Shown here: one piece after another, positions 31,377-43,265 of the stretch
Position numbering within the stretch: position 1 is the stretch's first letter
How the letters are laid out: each line of letters opens with the position of its first letter
Origin: Leucocoprinus leucothites
Lineage: Eukaryota > Basidiomycota > Agaricomycetes > Agaricales > Agaricaceae
Assembly (NCBI GenBank): GCA_013368445.1
Contig: JAACJO010000027.1
Span: 186,001 to 250,000, forward strand
Direction: 5' to 3'
Length of the DNA: 64,000 nucleotides
The notes under the pieces: generated by a model
Databases searched by the model: none
The model's input: only the letters and a program-made list of their open reading frames with translations
What the model was told of the DNA's origin: nothing
Program-made: the position numbers and the translations under genes

Positions 31377-34300
31377 ATGTCTAATTCTTCAAAACCCTCT
31401 ACCGGACAGTGCACACCCTCTTATTTATCCTCTCGCTCATCAACCCCAGATTCAAACAAACCTATTTATTTCTCAAACAGACTACGGAATGATAGTTACC
31501 CCAGACCAAAGACCCCAACTGGATTCTCTTATTTAAATGAAGTTTCCCTTACCCCCATGCAATTTAACACTCTTTATCTTCCCCTCAAAGTGCACCTACC
31601 CAGGAGAACTGTGGATACCTTAGCACTCCTTGATTCAGGAGCAGGAACCAATCTTATTGACCAAGATCTCGCAAATGAATGGAAACTTCCAAGAAGAAAA
31701 CTTCCAAAACCACTTGCCATCAGGAATGGAGACGGATCAGTTGTAGAAAATACATCCATCACCGATTACGTAGTAATCGAAACTACCGTTTACAGAAAAT
31801 GAATCAAAACCAATGTGATCGTTGCAAACCTAGGACAACCATGAATAATCTATGGAATCCCATGGTTTTCAAAACACAACCCTGATGTAGATTGGACCAA
31901 GAAGACCCTTTCTTGGCGATCCTACCTTGAAAACCAAGAATTCACTACCTTATTAGATTCAGCATTTCCCAACGCAATCAGACTAGATGAATTCAACCTG
32001 TCAGACAAAGACTTCATCGAATTCAATGCCAAAACATCACACTCTCAGACATTCGCCCAACAACATGGAGAAAAGAAAGAAACCGATCCCACAAAAATCA
32101 TACCCAATTATCTTCACGAATTCCTCAACCTCTTCAGTGAAAAGAAAAGTGAACGATTCCCACCATCTCAAACCTATGACCACAAAATCGAGATGAAACC
32201 ATCTTTTCAACCCAAAGCTTTTCCCTCATACAAGTTATCGTATGGAGAGACCCTTGAACTCGACAAATTCTTAGAAGAAAATCTATGAAAGGGATACATT
32301 CAAACATCAAAGTCACCAATGGCTTCTCCTTTCTTCTTTGTATCCAAGAAAAACAGATCTTTGAGACCATGTCAAGACTATCAATACCTCGACAAACATA
32401 CCATCAAAAATACCTACCTAATTCCTAGTATTCAATCAATACTCAATCGACTTCAAGGATTGAAATATTTCACAGCACTTGATGTATGACTTGGATACAA
32501 CAACATTCGCATTTTCAATGGAGATCAATGGAAAGGAGCTTTCCGTACACATAAAGGGTTATTTGAACCCACCATTATGTTTTTTGGAATGTGCAATAGC
32601 CCAGCAACATTCCAAAACATGATGGACACCATCCTTGCTCCTCTCATTCATCAAAATAAGGTTATTGTATACATGGACGATGTGTTAATTCATGCGAAAA
32701 CAAAACAGGAACTATGAGAAATCACCCGCCAAGTGTTCGAAATTTTCCGAAAACACGATCTCTATCTCAAAGCAGAAAAATGTGATTTCAAAAAAGAAAA
32801 ATTGGCATACCTAGGATTCATAATTTCACTGGATGAAGTACACATGGACCAAATAAAACTCAAAGGAATAGTGGATTGGCCAATACCCAAGAACCCACAA
32901 GATATTCGCAAATTTATTGGTTTTTGCAACTTCTACCAAAAATTCATACGAAATTATGCCCACTACACAGCTCCTCTCAACACCCTCCTTCGTAAAAATC
33001 AACCATTTCAATGGAATTCAGAAGCTCAATCATCTTTCAACACTCTCAAAAAGAAATTTCTACAAGAACCCGTTCTCATAACCCCTGACCCAACCAAACC
33101 CTTTGAAATACAAACTGATGCCTCAAATCATGCATCAGGTGCAGTTTTACTTCAAAAGGATTCGAATGGTATCATGCACCTGTGTTTCTTCCACTCAAAA
33201 GGATTTTCCCCTACCAAAAAATGTTACCACACTTCCGAACAAGAATTCCTAGCAATCATCTGTGCACTGCAAGAATGGCGACACTACATTGATGGCTCAC
33301 CACACGAAACTGTCGTATGGACAGATCATGACAATATCATCCATTGGGCTAAACCATCAAAATTATCCCGATGGACAATTCGATGGTCCACCCTCATCAG
33401 TGCCCATAAAGTCAAGATTCGCCATATTGCCAGCATCAAAAATGTCGCAGCCAATGCACTCTCATGCCAACCCAACCACATCACCGAAGAAGACGAAAAA
33501 CTGCAAGCGGCCATTCCTGCCCATATGTTTGATATATCATCCTTCCCAGCAATGGACATTGATATCCTTGATCTGGAAATCAAAGAATCACTCCCAACAA
33601 AACCCGATGGCTCACCCCACATTGACGAAAAAGGATGTTTCATGCTCCCCGCCAACAACACATTCAAGAAGCGTTTACTCCAACGAGTACACGATGCCCC
33701 AGCAGCAGGACACCCTGGTACAACTGAAACCATACACAAACTAGAAGAATATGTTACATGGCCTGGAATGAGAGCTTTCATCAAGAACTACGTAAAAGGA
33801 TGCCCCATCTGTCAACAACACAAGATCAACAGATGGCCTTTCAAGCCCCCACTCCAACCCATTAAAGGACCATGCTCTGTTCGACTGTTCACACAAATAG
33901 CTATGGATCTCATCACTGATCTTCCAGAAGTCGATGGATTTGACTCTATTTTGTCCATAGTGGACCACAGACTCACAAAAGGGATAATTATAGTACCAAC
34001 ACGAAAAGAAGCCACTGCAGATCACATCTCTGATCTGTTAATCAAAAACATCTTCTTGCATTTTGGAACCCCAGACAAAATTATCTCTGATCAAGACCCT
34101 AGATTTGTTGCTAAATCTGTCCAAGCTCTGTTCAAGAAGCTAGGAATAGAACATGCATGATCTACCACATACCACCCTCAATCCGATGGTACTACAGAAC
34201 ACTTCAACCAAGAAATCGAAATGTACCTCTCTGCTTACTGCTCCAAGAATGCACTTGACTGGCCAAAGAAACTACCCCTCGTCGAATTCACACACAACTC

Positions 34301-34940
34301 CAGAACCCATTCAAATCGATCACAAACACCCTTCGAACTGATGTACGGCCACCCCCTCAAAGCTTTCCCAACTGATCAAGAACCAATGAATAATCTGGCA
34401 ACTGAAGACTGCATCAACTGGATAAAGAATATTCACATCGCCGCACAAGATTCACATGAGGAAGCAAGGCAAACTATGACCGAATGTATCAAAGGTCCAC
34501 TCCCAAAACTAGAAGTAGGACAAAAGGTCTGGCTGGATTCATGCAACCTCCCTATTCGAGCACCATCAAGGAAACTATCAGTGAAACGCATAGGACCTTT
34601 CAAAATCACAAAGAAGCTTGGACCTGTGAACTATGAACTAAAATTACCCAAATCATGCAAAGTTCACCCTCACTTCCACATAGGACTCCTATGGCCAGTA
34701 ACTGAGAACGATGAATACAGAAATCATTTCGAGAACCCACCACCTGATCTAATAGAAGGAGAAGAAGAATGGGAAGTTGAAGATGTTGTTCACCATTGCA
34801 AAACACACTGTGGAAAGATCGAATATCTGATCCATTGGAAAGGATACCCTAATTCAGAACGGACATGGCAGCCCGCAGACACCCTAAAGAATGTACAGGA
34901 GATGCTAGACACATATAAACAGCATCACAAACTTCATTGA
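31377..34940 (+). pseudogene. pol: E2 Pol, six premature TGA codons
   Basis: One frame from ATG 31377 to TGA 34938-34940, interrupted only by TGA at 31800, 31842, 32286, 32487, 32715 and 34158. Domains: protease LALLDSGAGTNLIDQ; reverse transcriptase YMDDVLIHAK near 32670; RNase H FEIQTDASNHASGAVLL; integrase zinc domain ending CPICQQHKIN; DDE core (AMDLITDL, ISDQDPRF, TTEHFNQEIE); chromodomain with EYLIHWKGYPNSERTWQPAD. The stops at 32286 and 32487 align to Arg in E1, and 31842 aligns to Arg (AGA) in E3, fitting CGA to TGA decay. There are no frameshifts along the whole frame. Confidence 0.9.
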
Positions 34941-34952
34941 AAAACCAGAATC

Positions 34953-36344
34953 ATGCAACATCTTATTCCAAACACCACCCCAGAACCATACACCTACCAA
35001 TCCAACATACCCCTAGTACCACTTTGCAAATCAGACATCACATCTAACTCCAGTCATTTATCTCCATGCCCTCCAACATATACCTTGCCTGGAACAAGAA
35101 TGAGCTATGTCGTTGCCCCTCCAGTCATGACCATCGCACAGTCCTCTTCCTCAATTTTGGAAGATTCCCCACCAGAGGAAACCTACACTGACCCCACTAG
35201 AGCCATTTGAACCTTCCAACTCTACGATGCCCCCTTCACTGAAGCTAGGGCCACTCTCTGCGAAGATTCACTTGACGCTGTCCAGTTCAACCTATTCAGG
35301 GAGGACTGGACTACTCTCTTATTTCTTAAACACACGTTGCTCCACCACTCACATTCCTTCAAGTGTCATGTTGACTCACTTCGCCAAACTGTCGAATCAC
35401 CTGTCATTAGGAAAATTGTGTCAGTGGCTGAACAAGCCCTTCACGCTTTCCCAAAGACTCCAGATCCAAGTGAGCCTAGTGAGACTTGACAAGGATCTGA
35501 ACTTCCTACTCTCCAGTACCCGGATGGACCCGATGATAGAACCAATGGAGTTCCCAATGAACTTCCTGATGTGGATCGACCTGACACCCCTCAGAGAATG
35601 GAACAGACTGGAATGGATGATCATAGACTACGATTGCCACAAACGAAACCCAACTCTATTCCCACCCCCGAAAGTACTACACAGAGAGAATACTGCACAA
35701 TCTGTAGGGTCGATGGTCATTTCATGGACCAATGCGAACATTACACCTGCCACTACTGCCAACACTCTGCCCCTGGACATCTCGGAAGATACTGCTTCCT
35801 CAACAAACAACGAGCGTGTACCACTCGAGAATTCACACAGGTCTTACAATGATGAGCCGTCACAAAGTTCCCACAATTACACCTCTTTCCCCTCTCCTCA
35901 TTCATCAGCAGAGTCTCTGATCAAGAACGACGATGGCTCAAACCTATCCTTACCCGCAAACATCCATCCCAAATATTTAGACCTGGAGACCTCCCCTTAT
36001 CTTCTTCCAGAACCACTCCAACTCAAGAAGTCCACTTGACCCAACCCATTCAATGCCAATGACAAAGGCAAAACAAAGTCTTCCTCCATGTGGGACTCAA
36101 CTCAACAGATGCAAGTAGAACATGAGTTCTACCACCACATTCTCCAGCTTGCCCAACTCCTGACACCAGACATATGCATTACCAAATGCCTTGCCATCAA
36201 CCTCATACCCAATACCACCTCCAACCTCAATGAGTCTCAGATGGAGGTTATGATCATAGGGATGCTTATGGAGAAGAGTATGATGACCCCTATGACGACG
36301 TCGCAATTGCCAACATCACAGGAGAGCCCTATGGAGATTACTGA
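34953..36344 (+). pseudogene. E2 ORF3: tandem zinc-knuckle protein, broken by TGA
   Basis: In the same frame as pol, starting at ATG 34953 four codons after the pol stop. It reads through TGA codons (first at 35208) to the end YDDPYDDVAIANITGEPYGDY minus its first residue, with TGA stop 36342-36344, 54 bases before the LTR. The knuckle pair lies at 35694-35795: CTICRVDGHFMDQC, four residues, CHYCQHSAPGHLGRYC, with exactly the cysteine/histidine spacing of E1 ORF3. Between them the families differ in almost all other residues, so the pattern is constrained. A +1 frame is also open for 270 codons (35227-36039), taken here as a shadow. Confidence 0.75.
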
Positions 36345-36606
36345 GCCTGATTTGGATAAGGATGTTGATGAGGACATCAAGTCCTACAAAAGGGATAATG
36401 TTATAAACATCAATTTGATTGATACCCACTGTGACTTAATTATCTTAGACACCAACACAGCCACACAGTCCAAAACTGCGGTTCTAGATTGGGAGGAATA
36501 CATTGGTAAATTTGATGTAGAGGAGGAACAATTCAATGTTGATTGGGATGAGTATAACTGGACAGATGTCATTAGGAGAATCAGAAGGAATGGTTTTGCT
36601 GTCTGA
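36331..36606 (+). CDS. E2 ORF4: 91-residue acidic protein ending inside the 3' LTR
   Basis: ATG at 36331 overlaps the last 14 bases of ORF3 in the +1 frame. The frame passes through the polypurine tract (codons for SYKRDN), crosses the LTR boundary at 36399 and ends at TGA 36604-36606. The product is acidic and Trp/Tyr-rich (DWEEYIGKFDVEEEQFNVDW near the C-terminus) and ends in a basic IRRIRRNGFAV-like tail. E3 has the same start, length (276 nt) and end, and the substitutions between the two copies are largely synonymous or conservative. About 75% of the ORF is U3 sequence. Function unknown; no stop interrupts it here although ORF3 and pol are broken. Confidence 0.6.
   Translation: MEITEPDLDKDVDEDIKSYKRDNVININLIDTHCDLIILDTNTATQSKTAVLDWEEYIGKFDVEEEQFNVDWDEYNWTDVIRRIRRNGFAV
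36386..36398 (+). other. E2 polypurine tract
   Basis: acaaaagggataa directly abuts the TGTTATAA start of the 3' LTR. It shares aaagggataa with E1 and also forms part of ORF4. Confidence 0.85.
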
Positions 36607-37096
36607 TTGTTATGGACTAACAAGATTGATAAACAGACAATGATGGTTTTATGGACATCACATTTAGATTGGAACTATTTGATATCTAACTATGATAGCT
36701 GTTACATCAGCGGACAGATACATATTTATCAGAATCGTGATAGTGATCCCAGACTTGTAGTTGTAGTTTCGTAGCTTGATATGGTTTCATCTAGTTAGTA
36801 TTTAAAGACTTTGTATTTGGAAGATTAAACAGAAGTTTAATCTTTCCTTTGTTTCCCAGACTACTTGTGTTTACTTGCCCAGACTTGAATTCACTCATAT
36901 CATTGTTGTTTTCTCGAACCTCTCGCTATCTTAGACTTACCTCAAAGACTTCTTGGCCTTCTCTTACTGAGCTTTCAAGAATACTTAAGCTTATTAATTG
37001 AAGTAGGTTAAAGACCAGTTAGCCACTGTCTTATGTAACCCAATCATGTGTTGTGACATGTGATGTTACTAGGTGCTCTGACTGTAAATCCTAACA
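36399..37096 (+). repeat. E2 3' LTR
   Basis: 698 bp, same length as the 5' LTR, with scattered differences that are mostly C/T and G/A. It ends cctaaca, followed by the duplication ttgtt. It encodes the C-terminal part of ORF4 in its first 208 bases. Confidence 0.95.
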
Positions 37097-37101
37097 TTGT
37101 T

Positions 37102-38267
37102 GTGGTAAAGAGGAAAAGAAGATATTGAGCTTATTTTTTATCCCATTTTGGTTGTGCTGAGATGGGACCAAATGAATACATACAAATGATTTTATGGTGT
37201 TCAGGGCATTCACAACTATTGCTATTTGATAGGTGCATACTGTAACACACCAATGGACATTGCTGGGGAAGTATACTACTAAGATTTTGAAGCAGAAGCT
37301 AGGGAGGTTGGTTTGCACAAATTCGGGTGCTTTTGGTCCCTGGTTCTTAGTAAAGAGCATCTTGTTGGACAAGACAGTGTTGAGTCGCTCAACAAGATGT
37401 CAGCTCTAATATTCGAGGCACACTTTACTTCCTCTGTTAGGCAAGCAACATGCCAGCTGGAGATATATGGTGGCAGCTCACTCAGCACAGGAACTATGGC
37501 CCACTTCTACTGCCCCTCCTGGGCCACTCCCAGTCCAATCATTCACCAACAAGTGCTGAATCTAAATCAAGTATAGATTCCACAAATGCTGCTGAATCTA
37601 TGCACAAATCAAATTCCATAATATATTCATGGCTCCCTTTCAAGATTAAGTCTTATTGTGTTGGAAAATTAAATTTGTTACCACATGCCAAGCCAATGAA
37701 ATATTCTGTGCCTATGGTTGATTCTATGCCAATGGACTAGTCTTGATCAGATTTTGAATCCCAGATAGGTTTGTTGGTGACTAATGGAATAATAAACAAG
37801 AATTGAATGGCTCCTCAATGTTGATTCTAGATCTGGACAATTGTTCAGTCATTCTCATGGAATCAATTGTTTACTTTATGTCTAGTATAGGACATATGGT
37901 TGGTTACAAATCAATCCACAAATCAATCTTGTGAATTGATTTCTTGGTACATTCATGACCCATTGCTGAACCAGCTTTGTCTCTTGTGAGAATGCTTGTG
38001 TGGTTTCATACATCCAATCCACAATGATTATCTGACCTGTCATACACAGGGATCTGGCATCACTGCAAGTGATGCTTCTCCTCAGCAGTATCAGCTCTCC
38101 TCAGGCCTTGAATGGCTCCAAAGTCCATTTCTTGTGGCATGTGGTGTATACCTGCTCTTTGTTATCACCTGCTGGCTGGTCAGAGGACTCGGGACCCTAG
38201 ATATCATTTACCTGTCCCTTCCCAAATACTGACAGAAGTTTCATATGGGAAGTATCATACCCTGTCA
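37102..38267 (+). other. No recognised gene between E2 and the GGT pseudogene
   Basis: Plus-strand frames at 37313-37576 and 37450-37740 overlap in different frames and show no domain; 37996-38232 includes a hydrophobic segment. They could be decayed exons of the locus that E2 interrupted, since 27.1-28.3 kb has similar unassignable frames, but I could not match the two sides. Confidence 0.25.
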
Positions 38268-40720
38268 ATGGATGATACCATGTCAATGAAGGAGAAGGCA
38301 ATCATTGGTGAAGAACAAATACCACAGGTTCAGAGACAAAAATGCCTTATCATTGGTGTGCATGAAATATTTGTGATTATTTGTGTTATCCTTGCTGGAC
38401 TTGTGTTGCTCATCTGTTGGTGGTATTTGCAGCCTTTGCAAGCTCTTCCACTCTCTTCCTCTACTTCTCTCAGTGGAGCTCATTCTACTGTAATCACACC
38501 AAAACTTGGACAGTTTGAGCAGTCATATCATGAATACCATGACAATGTGTGTGTGTCTCCACAGTGCATTGAGCACCCTAGGAATCCGGCATACCTCATG
38601 AAAGTGTATAGAGGAGTCATAGCATCAGAGAATGAAGAGTGCTCAAAGATAGGTATGGATGTGTTGAAGGAGGGTGGGAATGCTGTTGATGCCATGATTG
38701 CAGTGATATTTTGTGCAGGTGTTCTTAGTATGTATTTGTGAGTATCCAATTATCAGTTCATCCTACTATTCTAATTAACATTGGATAGTCGCTCTTCATC
38801 TAGTTTGGGAATTGGAGGAGGAGGATTCATGATTGTATGAATACCACCAGGGAACAACAAATCAGAATCCGAAGTATGGTCATTGAATTTCAGGGAAACA
38901 ACACTGGCATTGTTGAATAAAACAATGTTTAGTGATGATCCTATGAAATCACAGTGGGGCAGCCTGATGGTTGCTATACCAGGGGAATAGCATGGATTAC
39001 AAGGAGCATATAAGAGATGGGGGGCTATACCTTGGAAAACACTAGTTGAGCCTAGTGCAAAACTTGCTACTGGATGGAATGTGCAGAAAGAATTGGCAAG
39101 ACACATTCAGGTGCATCATAATTCCTGCACCTTTGCACAGAGCTTTGGTGGTTTTATTTACTATTTTACTTTTGATTTCTAGATTTTTGGTTCTTTGATG
39201 CTCAACCACCCTGATTGGAAACCTTTGTTTGCACCAAATGGTGTTTTGTTACAGGAAGGTGATTGGATCAACAGGACAAACTACTCATGGATGTTATCTA
39301 TCATTGCTGAATACAGCCCAGATACTTTTTATGAAGTAAAAATTCCACCTCTATACCATATGTGTATCTTGTATCAGTAGCACTGAAGCTGCCTTTTGCC
39401 TTACAGGGTCCTATTGCTGATGCTATGGTCGAAAAAGTCCATCATACTGGTGGGATACTCTCCCATGAGGATCTAAAGAACTATTGTATTCGAGTGGAGA
39501 AACCTCTGGTTAGAATGTATCATGGAAGGAAAATATATACTACACATTCTCCAGGTAGTGGAACCTATGAGTCCTGTCTGCCATTTCAAACCAGTGCAAA
39601 ACTCCTAATCAGTGATCTGTCAGTGATTTTGCAGATGCTCAATGCTCTGGAGAACTATGATATGTCAGTGGGAACTCCAGTTACTGTACATCAACTCATA
39701 GAAGCAATGAAATTCGCATTTGCTTCATAGTAAGTGTCCCTTGTCTGTTACTGAGGAATCAAATTTGCTGACCTGACATCAGATCAAAATTGTGTGATCC
39801 TGCAATGTATGCAAATACAGAATGTATCTTACAAATGGTGACTAGGGAATACACATGTGAGATATTTCATAACATTACTGATGTATGTCTCTCCATTCCT
39901 CCCATGGGGTGATTGTTTGAACATTTATATAGGATAGGACCCATCCCCCAGAATATTATCATCCTGAATATGACATCCCAATGGACCATGGAGCTGTAAG
40001 CCCTCGTTGCCCATGGCTCCTCAGCTGCATTGATTCAACTAATCCACTTCAGAGCCATACATCTGTCACAGACTCCAAGGGGATGGTTGTCTCAGTGACA
40101 TCTAGCATAAATAATCTCTTTGGGTCTCTCATCCTTGACCCCATTACAGGCATCTTATTGAATGATCAAGTGGATGACTTCTCAGTACCTGGTGTCCCAA
40201 AAGATTTCAGTTTATATCCTTCTCCATGTAAGTATGACAACTCACCTTCATATTTAACACTGAGTATTTTGGTTCTGACATTGGTATAGGTAATTATCCA
40301 GAACCAGGCAAGATGCCAGTATTGTCAACATCGCCAGTCATTCTAGAGAACTCCAATGGCTCATTTTATACTAGCATTGGGGCATCCAGCAGATTGTGGA
40401 TATTTCCCTCTATGGTTCAGGTATTGTTGAACCTCAACTGGGAGCTTCATCCTAGTGAGGCAATTGAATTTGGTCATGTTTCCATCAGCTCTACCCAATG
40501 AAGCTAGAGGTGGATGAGACTTATCCTTTGGATGGGCTTGATTATCTGTGACAGTGGGACACAATATTTTGTGTGAGTAATCTTGGTCTTCAACTGACAA
40601 ATGGATCAGTCAGTCATGCTTTATCGTGGTTCTAGTTGTTGACATAAACTGAGTGGAAGGTGTAGGCATTGTTCAAGTGGCTACACAGAAAGGTGGGATT
40701 TTCTATGGTTTGTCATAACG
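38268..40720 (+). pseudogene. Gamma-glutamyltranspeptidase pseudogene
   Basis: Exon 1 starts at ATG 38268 (MDDTMSMKEKAIIGEE), has a membrane segment (IIGVHEIFVIICVILAGLVL) typical of type II GGT, then IASENEECSKIGMDVLKEGG and NAVDAMIAVIFC. A 51-nt intron (38738-38788) leads into SSLGIGGGGFM. Later exons give REGD-like and PIADAMVEKVHHTGGILSHE, then VTDSKGMVVSVTSSINNLFG and ILLNDQVDDFSVPG, and finally LYPMKLEVDETYPLDGLD. GGT cleaves and transfers gamma-glutamyl groups from glutathione. Premature stops TGA 38838 and TAG 38998 occur in exon 2. At the subunit junction a 57-nt intron (39996-40052) joins DHGA to SHTSVTD: the catalytic Thr codon reads GCT (Ala, 39993-39995). The gene is therefore dead. 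Confidence 0.85.
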
Positions 40721-41331
40721 TTAAGCTCAAGGATAACCACTCTCAGTCAAAATATAGCTGCAAGTGATTCCTGGAAGAATGGGATTGCATTGGGCTACTA
40801 GTTTTGGTTAAGAGGCAAACCTCTTCTAGTTCATGATGATGGTGACTCCAGCATGCATGCATGTGGCACTAGCTATACACACAATCTATTATTGACAGCA
40901 ATGAGATTCAGAGGCAAAATGCTGTGGCTTCAGAGCACCTGCTGATCCCCATTTGAGATTTTTGCTCTGCTGGTAAGGAAAAGAGTACATTGGGCTTGGA
41001 AAGATATAAATGATATAAAGTGTATTATTAGAAGGTCTCCACTGCTGGATGACTGGTGGATCAATTGTATGAACTTTAGAAATGGACTAAGTCTTGCTCA
41101 CTTCAGTTTTGTTTGGTGTTTGCTGGGGCAAAAAGGTGCTAGTTATTCCTGTCAAATAAGTACATGAGGTTGCTCAAGTGAAGTGCTTAGCCTCCTCTCT
41201 TCCACACATCTCATGGCTACTAAGGAGACTCCTTTGCTCTCTGGTGCACTACCTACAAGAATGAGCTCATTTATGAGTGATTTTCTCCAGCATATAAGAA
41301 ATTTATACTGGCCATAGTAGCATGGTCTGGT
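40721..41331. other. No gene seen
   Basis: Roughly 600 bases after the GGT pseudogene with no long frame, repeat or recognisable motif. Confidence 0.4.
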
Positions 41332-43263
41332 TTGATGCCATGCAAGTCATTTCATTTTCCCTTCAACTCCCATGATTCTGATGTCAATTCCAGTGTTCTT
41401 GACCAGAACCTTCAGCCCTTTGATCCCTCAGATTGCCAGGGACTTGAACACTACAGGAGAACATGTTGGGTGAGTAATAAGCTGCTGTCTATCCCTGACC
41501 TTTCAGCTCAGCTATATGTATTATATAGTTTTGCAGTCAGCCTTTCCATATTTGCAACTTGCATCAGGTCCTTGGTTTCTGCTAGCTATGCTACCTTTTG
41601 TAAGTAGTGGTCAGCCTGTAATAATTGTGGGTTACAGCTGACAAGCTTCAACAGATGGCATGTTATAGTGACACCAGCCTGGTCCTGAGCTGGTGTGATA
41701 AGTATTGGATTGATCTTATCAAAGGGGACTCCTTCTCAGTAAGCAACAAAGTCATTTACAAAGTCAGAGTTATAATATGGCAATTATAAAAGTAAAGACT
41801 TTAGTAATTGAGATCTTAAGGCTTAAGTTCAATTTGACTTTGTGTAGATAAAGGCTCATATTGAGTCTCCACCTAACCAAGCAGAAACGATGTTTCTCCT
41901 TGATAGATGTCAATGACTTATATACAATACAAGTCTGTACCTATTATTAACTAGGGCTAAGGGCTTCTAATGAAAGAAAAGAAGTGTATAGCTTCCTTAA
42001 TGCTAATTAAACTATATAAGACATGATTTGTCAAAGAAGCTTTAGAAGTTCTTCTTTGATCATCTGACTAGATCACAAGGTAAGTCCAAATATAGCACAG
42101 CTATATTTAATAATCACATGTTATCAAAACATAAACAAAACCAAACAAGACATAACAAGTTATAATGAGACAAAGTAAACAAGTCAAAACAGGGTAAGAA
42201 AATATAAGAACAAATAAGATAAAAACATAATTGCAATATTACTTAAGTAAAGCTAATATTGACTTCATATTGTATAGGAAACAAATGCTAGATATAATCA
42301 ACATACATAATATAGCAGACATCTAACATACCTCATCTCTCTTCCCTTGTACATTGTTGGCTCGATAGGTGTCTTGACATCACAAAATATGTATGAGCTC
42401 CTGCTCTGGAGGTTTTGGCAATGTATGCGAGCCTCCCCAGGGCTAGTTGTTGGAGCAGCAGTTATTAGTGATACCTATAAGCTGGAAGAACAAGGAATGG
42501 GAATGGGCATTTTCTTTGCCATGAGGTTTACACATTTGTTTTAGGGAAGCAGGGTTGACTTATGTCACGAACCTAGGGATGTGTGTTGGGTACAACTTTG
42601 GCTCCTCCAGTTGGAGGTTTGGCATCTCTTTACACATTTCCTCACCCAATTAATTAACAAATAATGGTCAGGTGCTATCTCACACTATTGGGGATGGAGG
42701 GCAACTCAGTGGTGCATGGGTGTCTTAGCTCTTGTTGTATTTGTGATCTTCTTCATTGCTGTTCTTGAGATGAGCCATCCTGGCACTCACGGAATCAACA
42801 ATATCAGTGGGGGATGCAAGTTTTCATTTAGAGCTGTAAATCCTCTCTACCCTTTGCAATTGCTACAGAGTCCAAATGTTATCTTTGTGGTATGTTATGA
42901 TTGTCTCTGCATAATGTTGATCAATGATCCCTGATAAATTCTTGTTTAGTCTACTGTGGGCTTTCTCCTAGTGCTAATGGACTATGGTAATTTATCACCA
43001 CTTTGTTTTCCTTGCATGCTAATGATGCTTTTAAGTTCTCATAGTCCCTCTTGCTTACACTCTGGTAATTATATCTCTTGAGCTGATATTGTAGTTGACT
43101 GATTTTGGCACTCAGGGTAAATGCTATAATCTCAACAATGAACTCTTAGTAGGAGTATGTTTCCTTCCTTGCAGGCTGGGTAATATGAGTGAGTAGTGGT
43201 AGAAACAAATGCCATTCAATCTCTGATTCTAGGTTTCAGTTGGAGCACCTATCATAGGGCATA
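41332..43263 (+). pseudogene. Major facilitator superfamily transporter remnant
   Basis: The clear part is 42350-43260: FWQCMRASPGLVVGAAVISD then YKLEEQGMGMGIFFA, which matches the conserved loop and helix of drug:H+ antiporter-type MFS proteins; then WRATQWCMGVLALVVFVIFF with EMSHPGTHGINN, the usual loop after helix 6; VNPLYPLQLLQSPNVI; and VGAPIIGHI at the end. Blocks are separated by intron-like intervals and stops. Frame 41332-41607 upstream (hydrophobic, LYVLYSFAVSLSIFATCIRS) may be the first exons; a solo LTR (41661-42312) separates it from the rest. The gene stops at the TA where a Tc1-like element begins. Confidence 0.65.
41661..42312 (-). repeat. Solo LTR of the E1 family, CpG-depleted
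   Basis: About 652 bp, aligns end to end with the E1 LTR (TGTTATAGTGA start). The E1 text gacgccggcccggtcc reads gacaccagcctggtcc here, and similar CpG to TpG/CpA changes run through the copy. Flanking bases tggca (41656-41660) and tagca (42313-42317) differ by one transition and are the probable 5-bp duplication. It lies inside the MFS remnant. Confidence 0.85.
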
Positions 43264-43265
43264 TA

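Larger units (their letters stand above)
28333..37096 (+). mobile_element. E2: decayed Ty3/Gypsy chromovirus, 8.76 kb
   Basis: Two 698-bp LTRs (28333-29030 and 36399-37096) flank the internal region, with a perfect 5-bp duplication ttgtt at 28328-28332 and 37097-37101. Order on the plus strand: primer-binding site, gag, pol, ORF3, ORF4, polypurine tract. All domains of a chromovirus are present but pol carries six premature TGA codons, so it is inactive. It is related to E1 (same LTR end motifs, polypurine tract, priming layout, ORF3) and closer to E3. Confidence 0.95.

Noticed and set aside
36088..36330. Upstream part of the long frame leading into ORF4 of E2 (and 60306-60923 in E3)
   Set aside because: This is the +1 shadow of ORF3: the ORF3 frame there has the conserved knuckles and the YDDPYDDVA-like end. 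Only the part from the shared ATG at the ORF3 end is accepted as ORF4.
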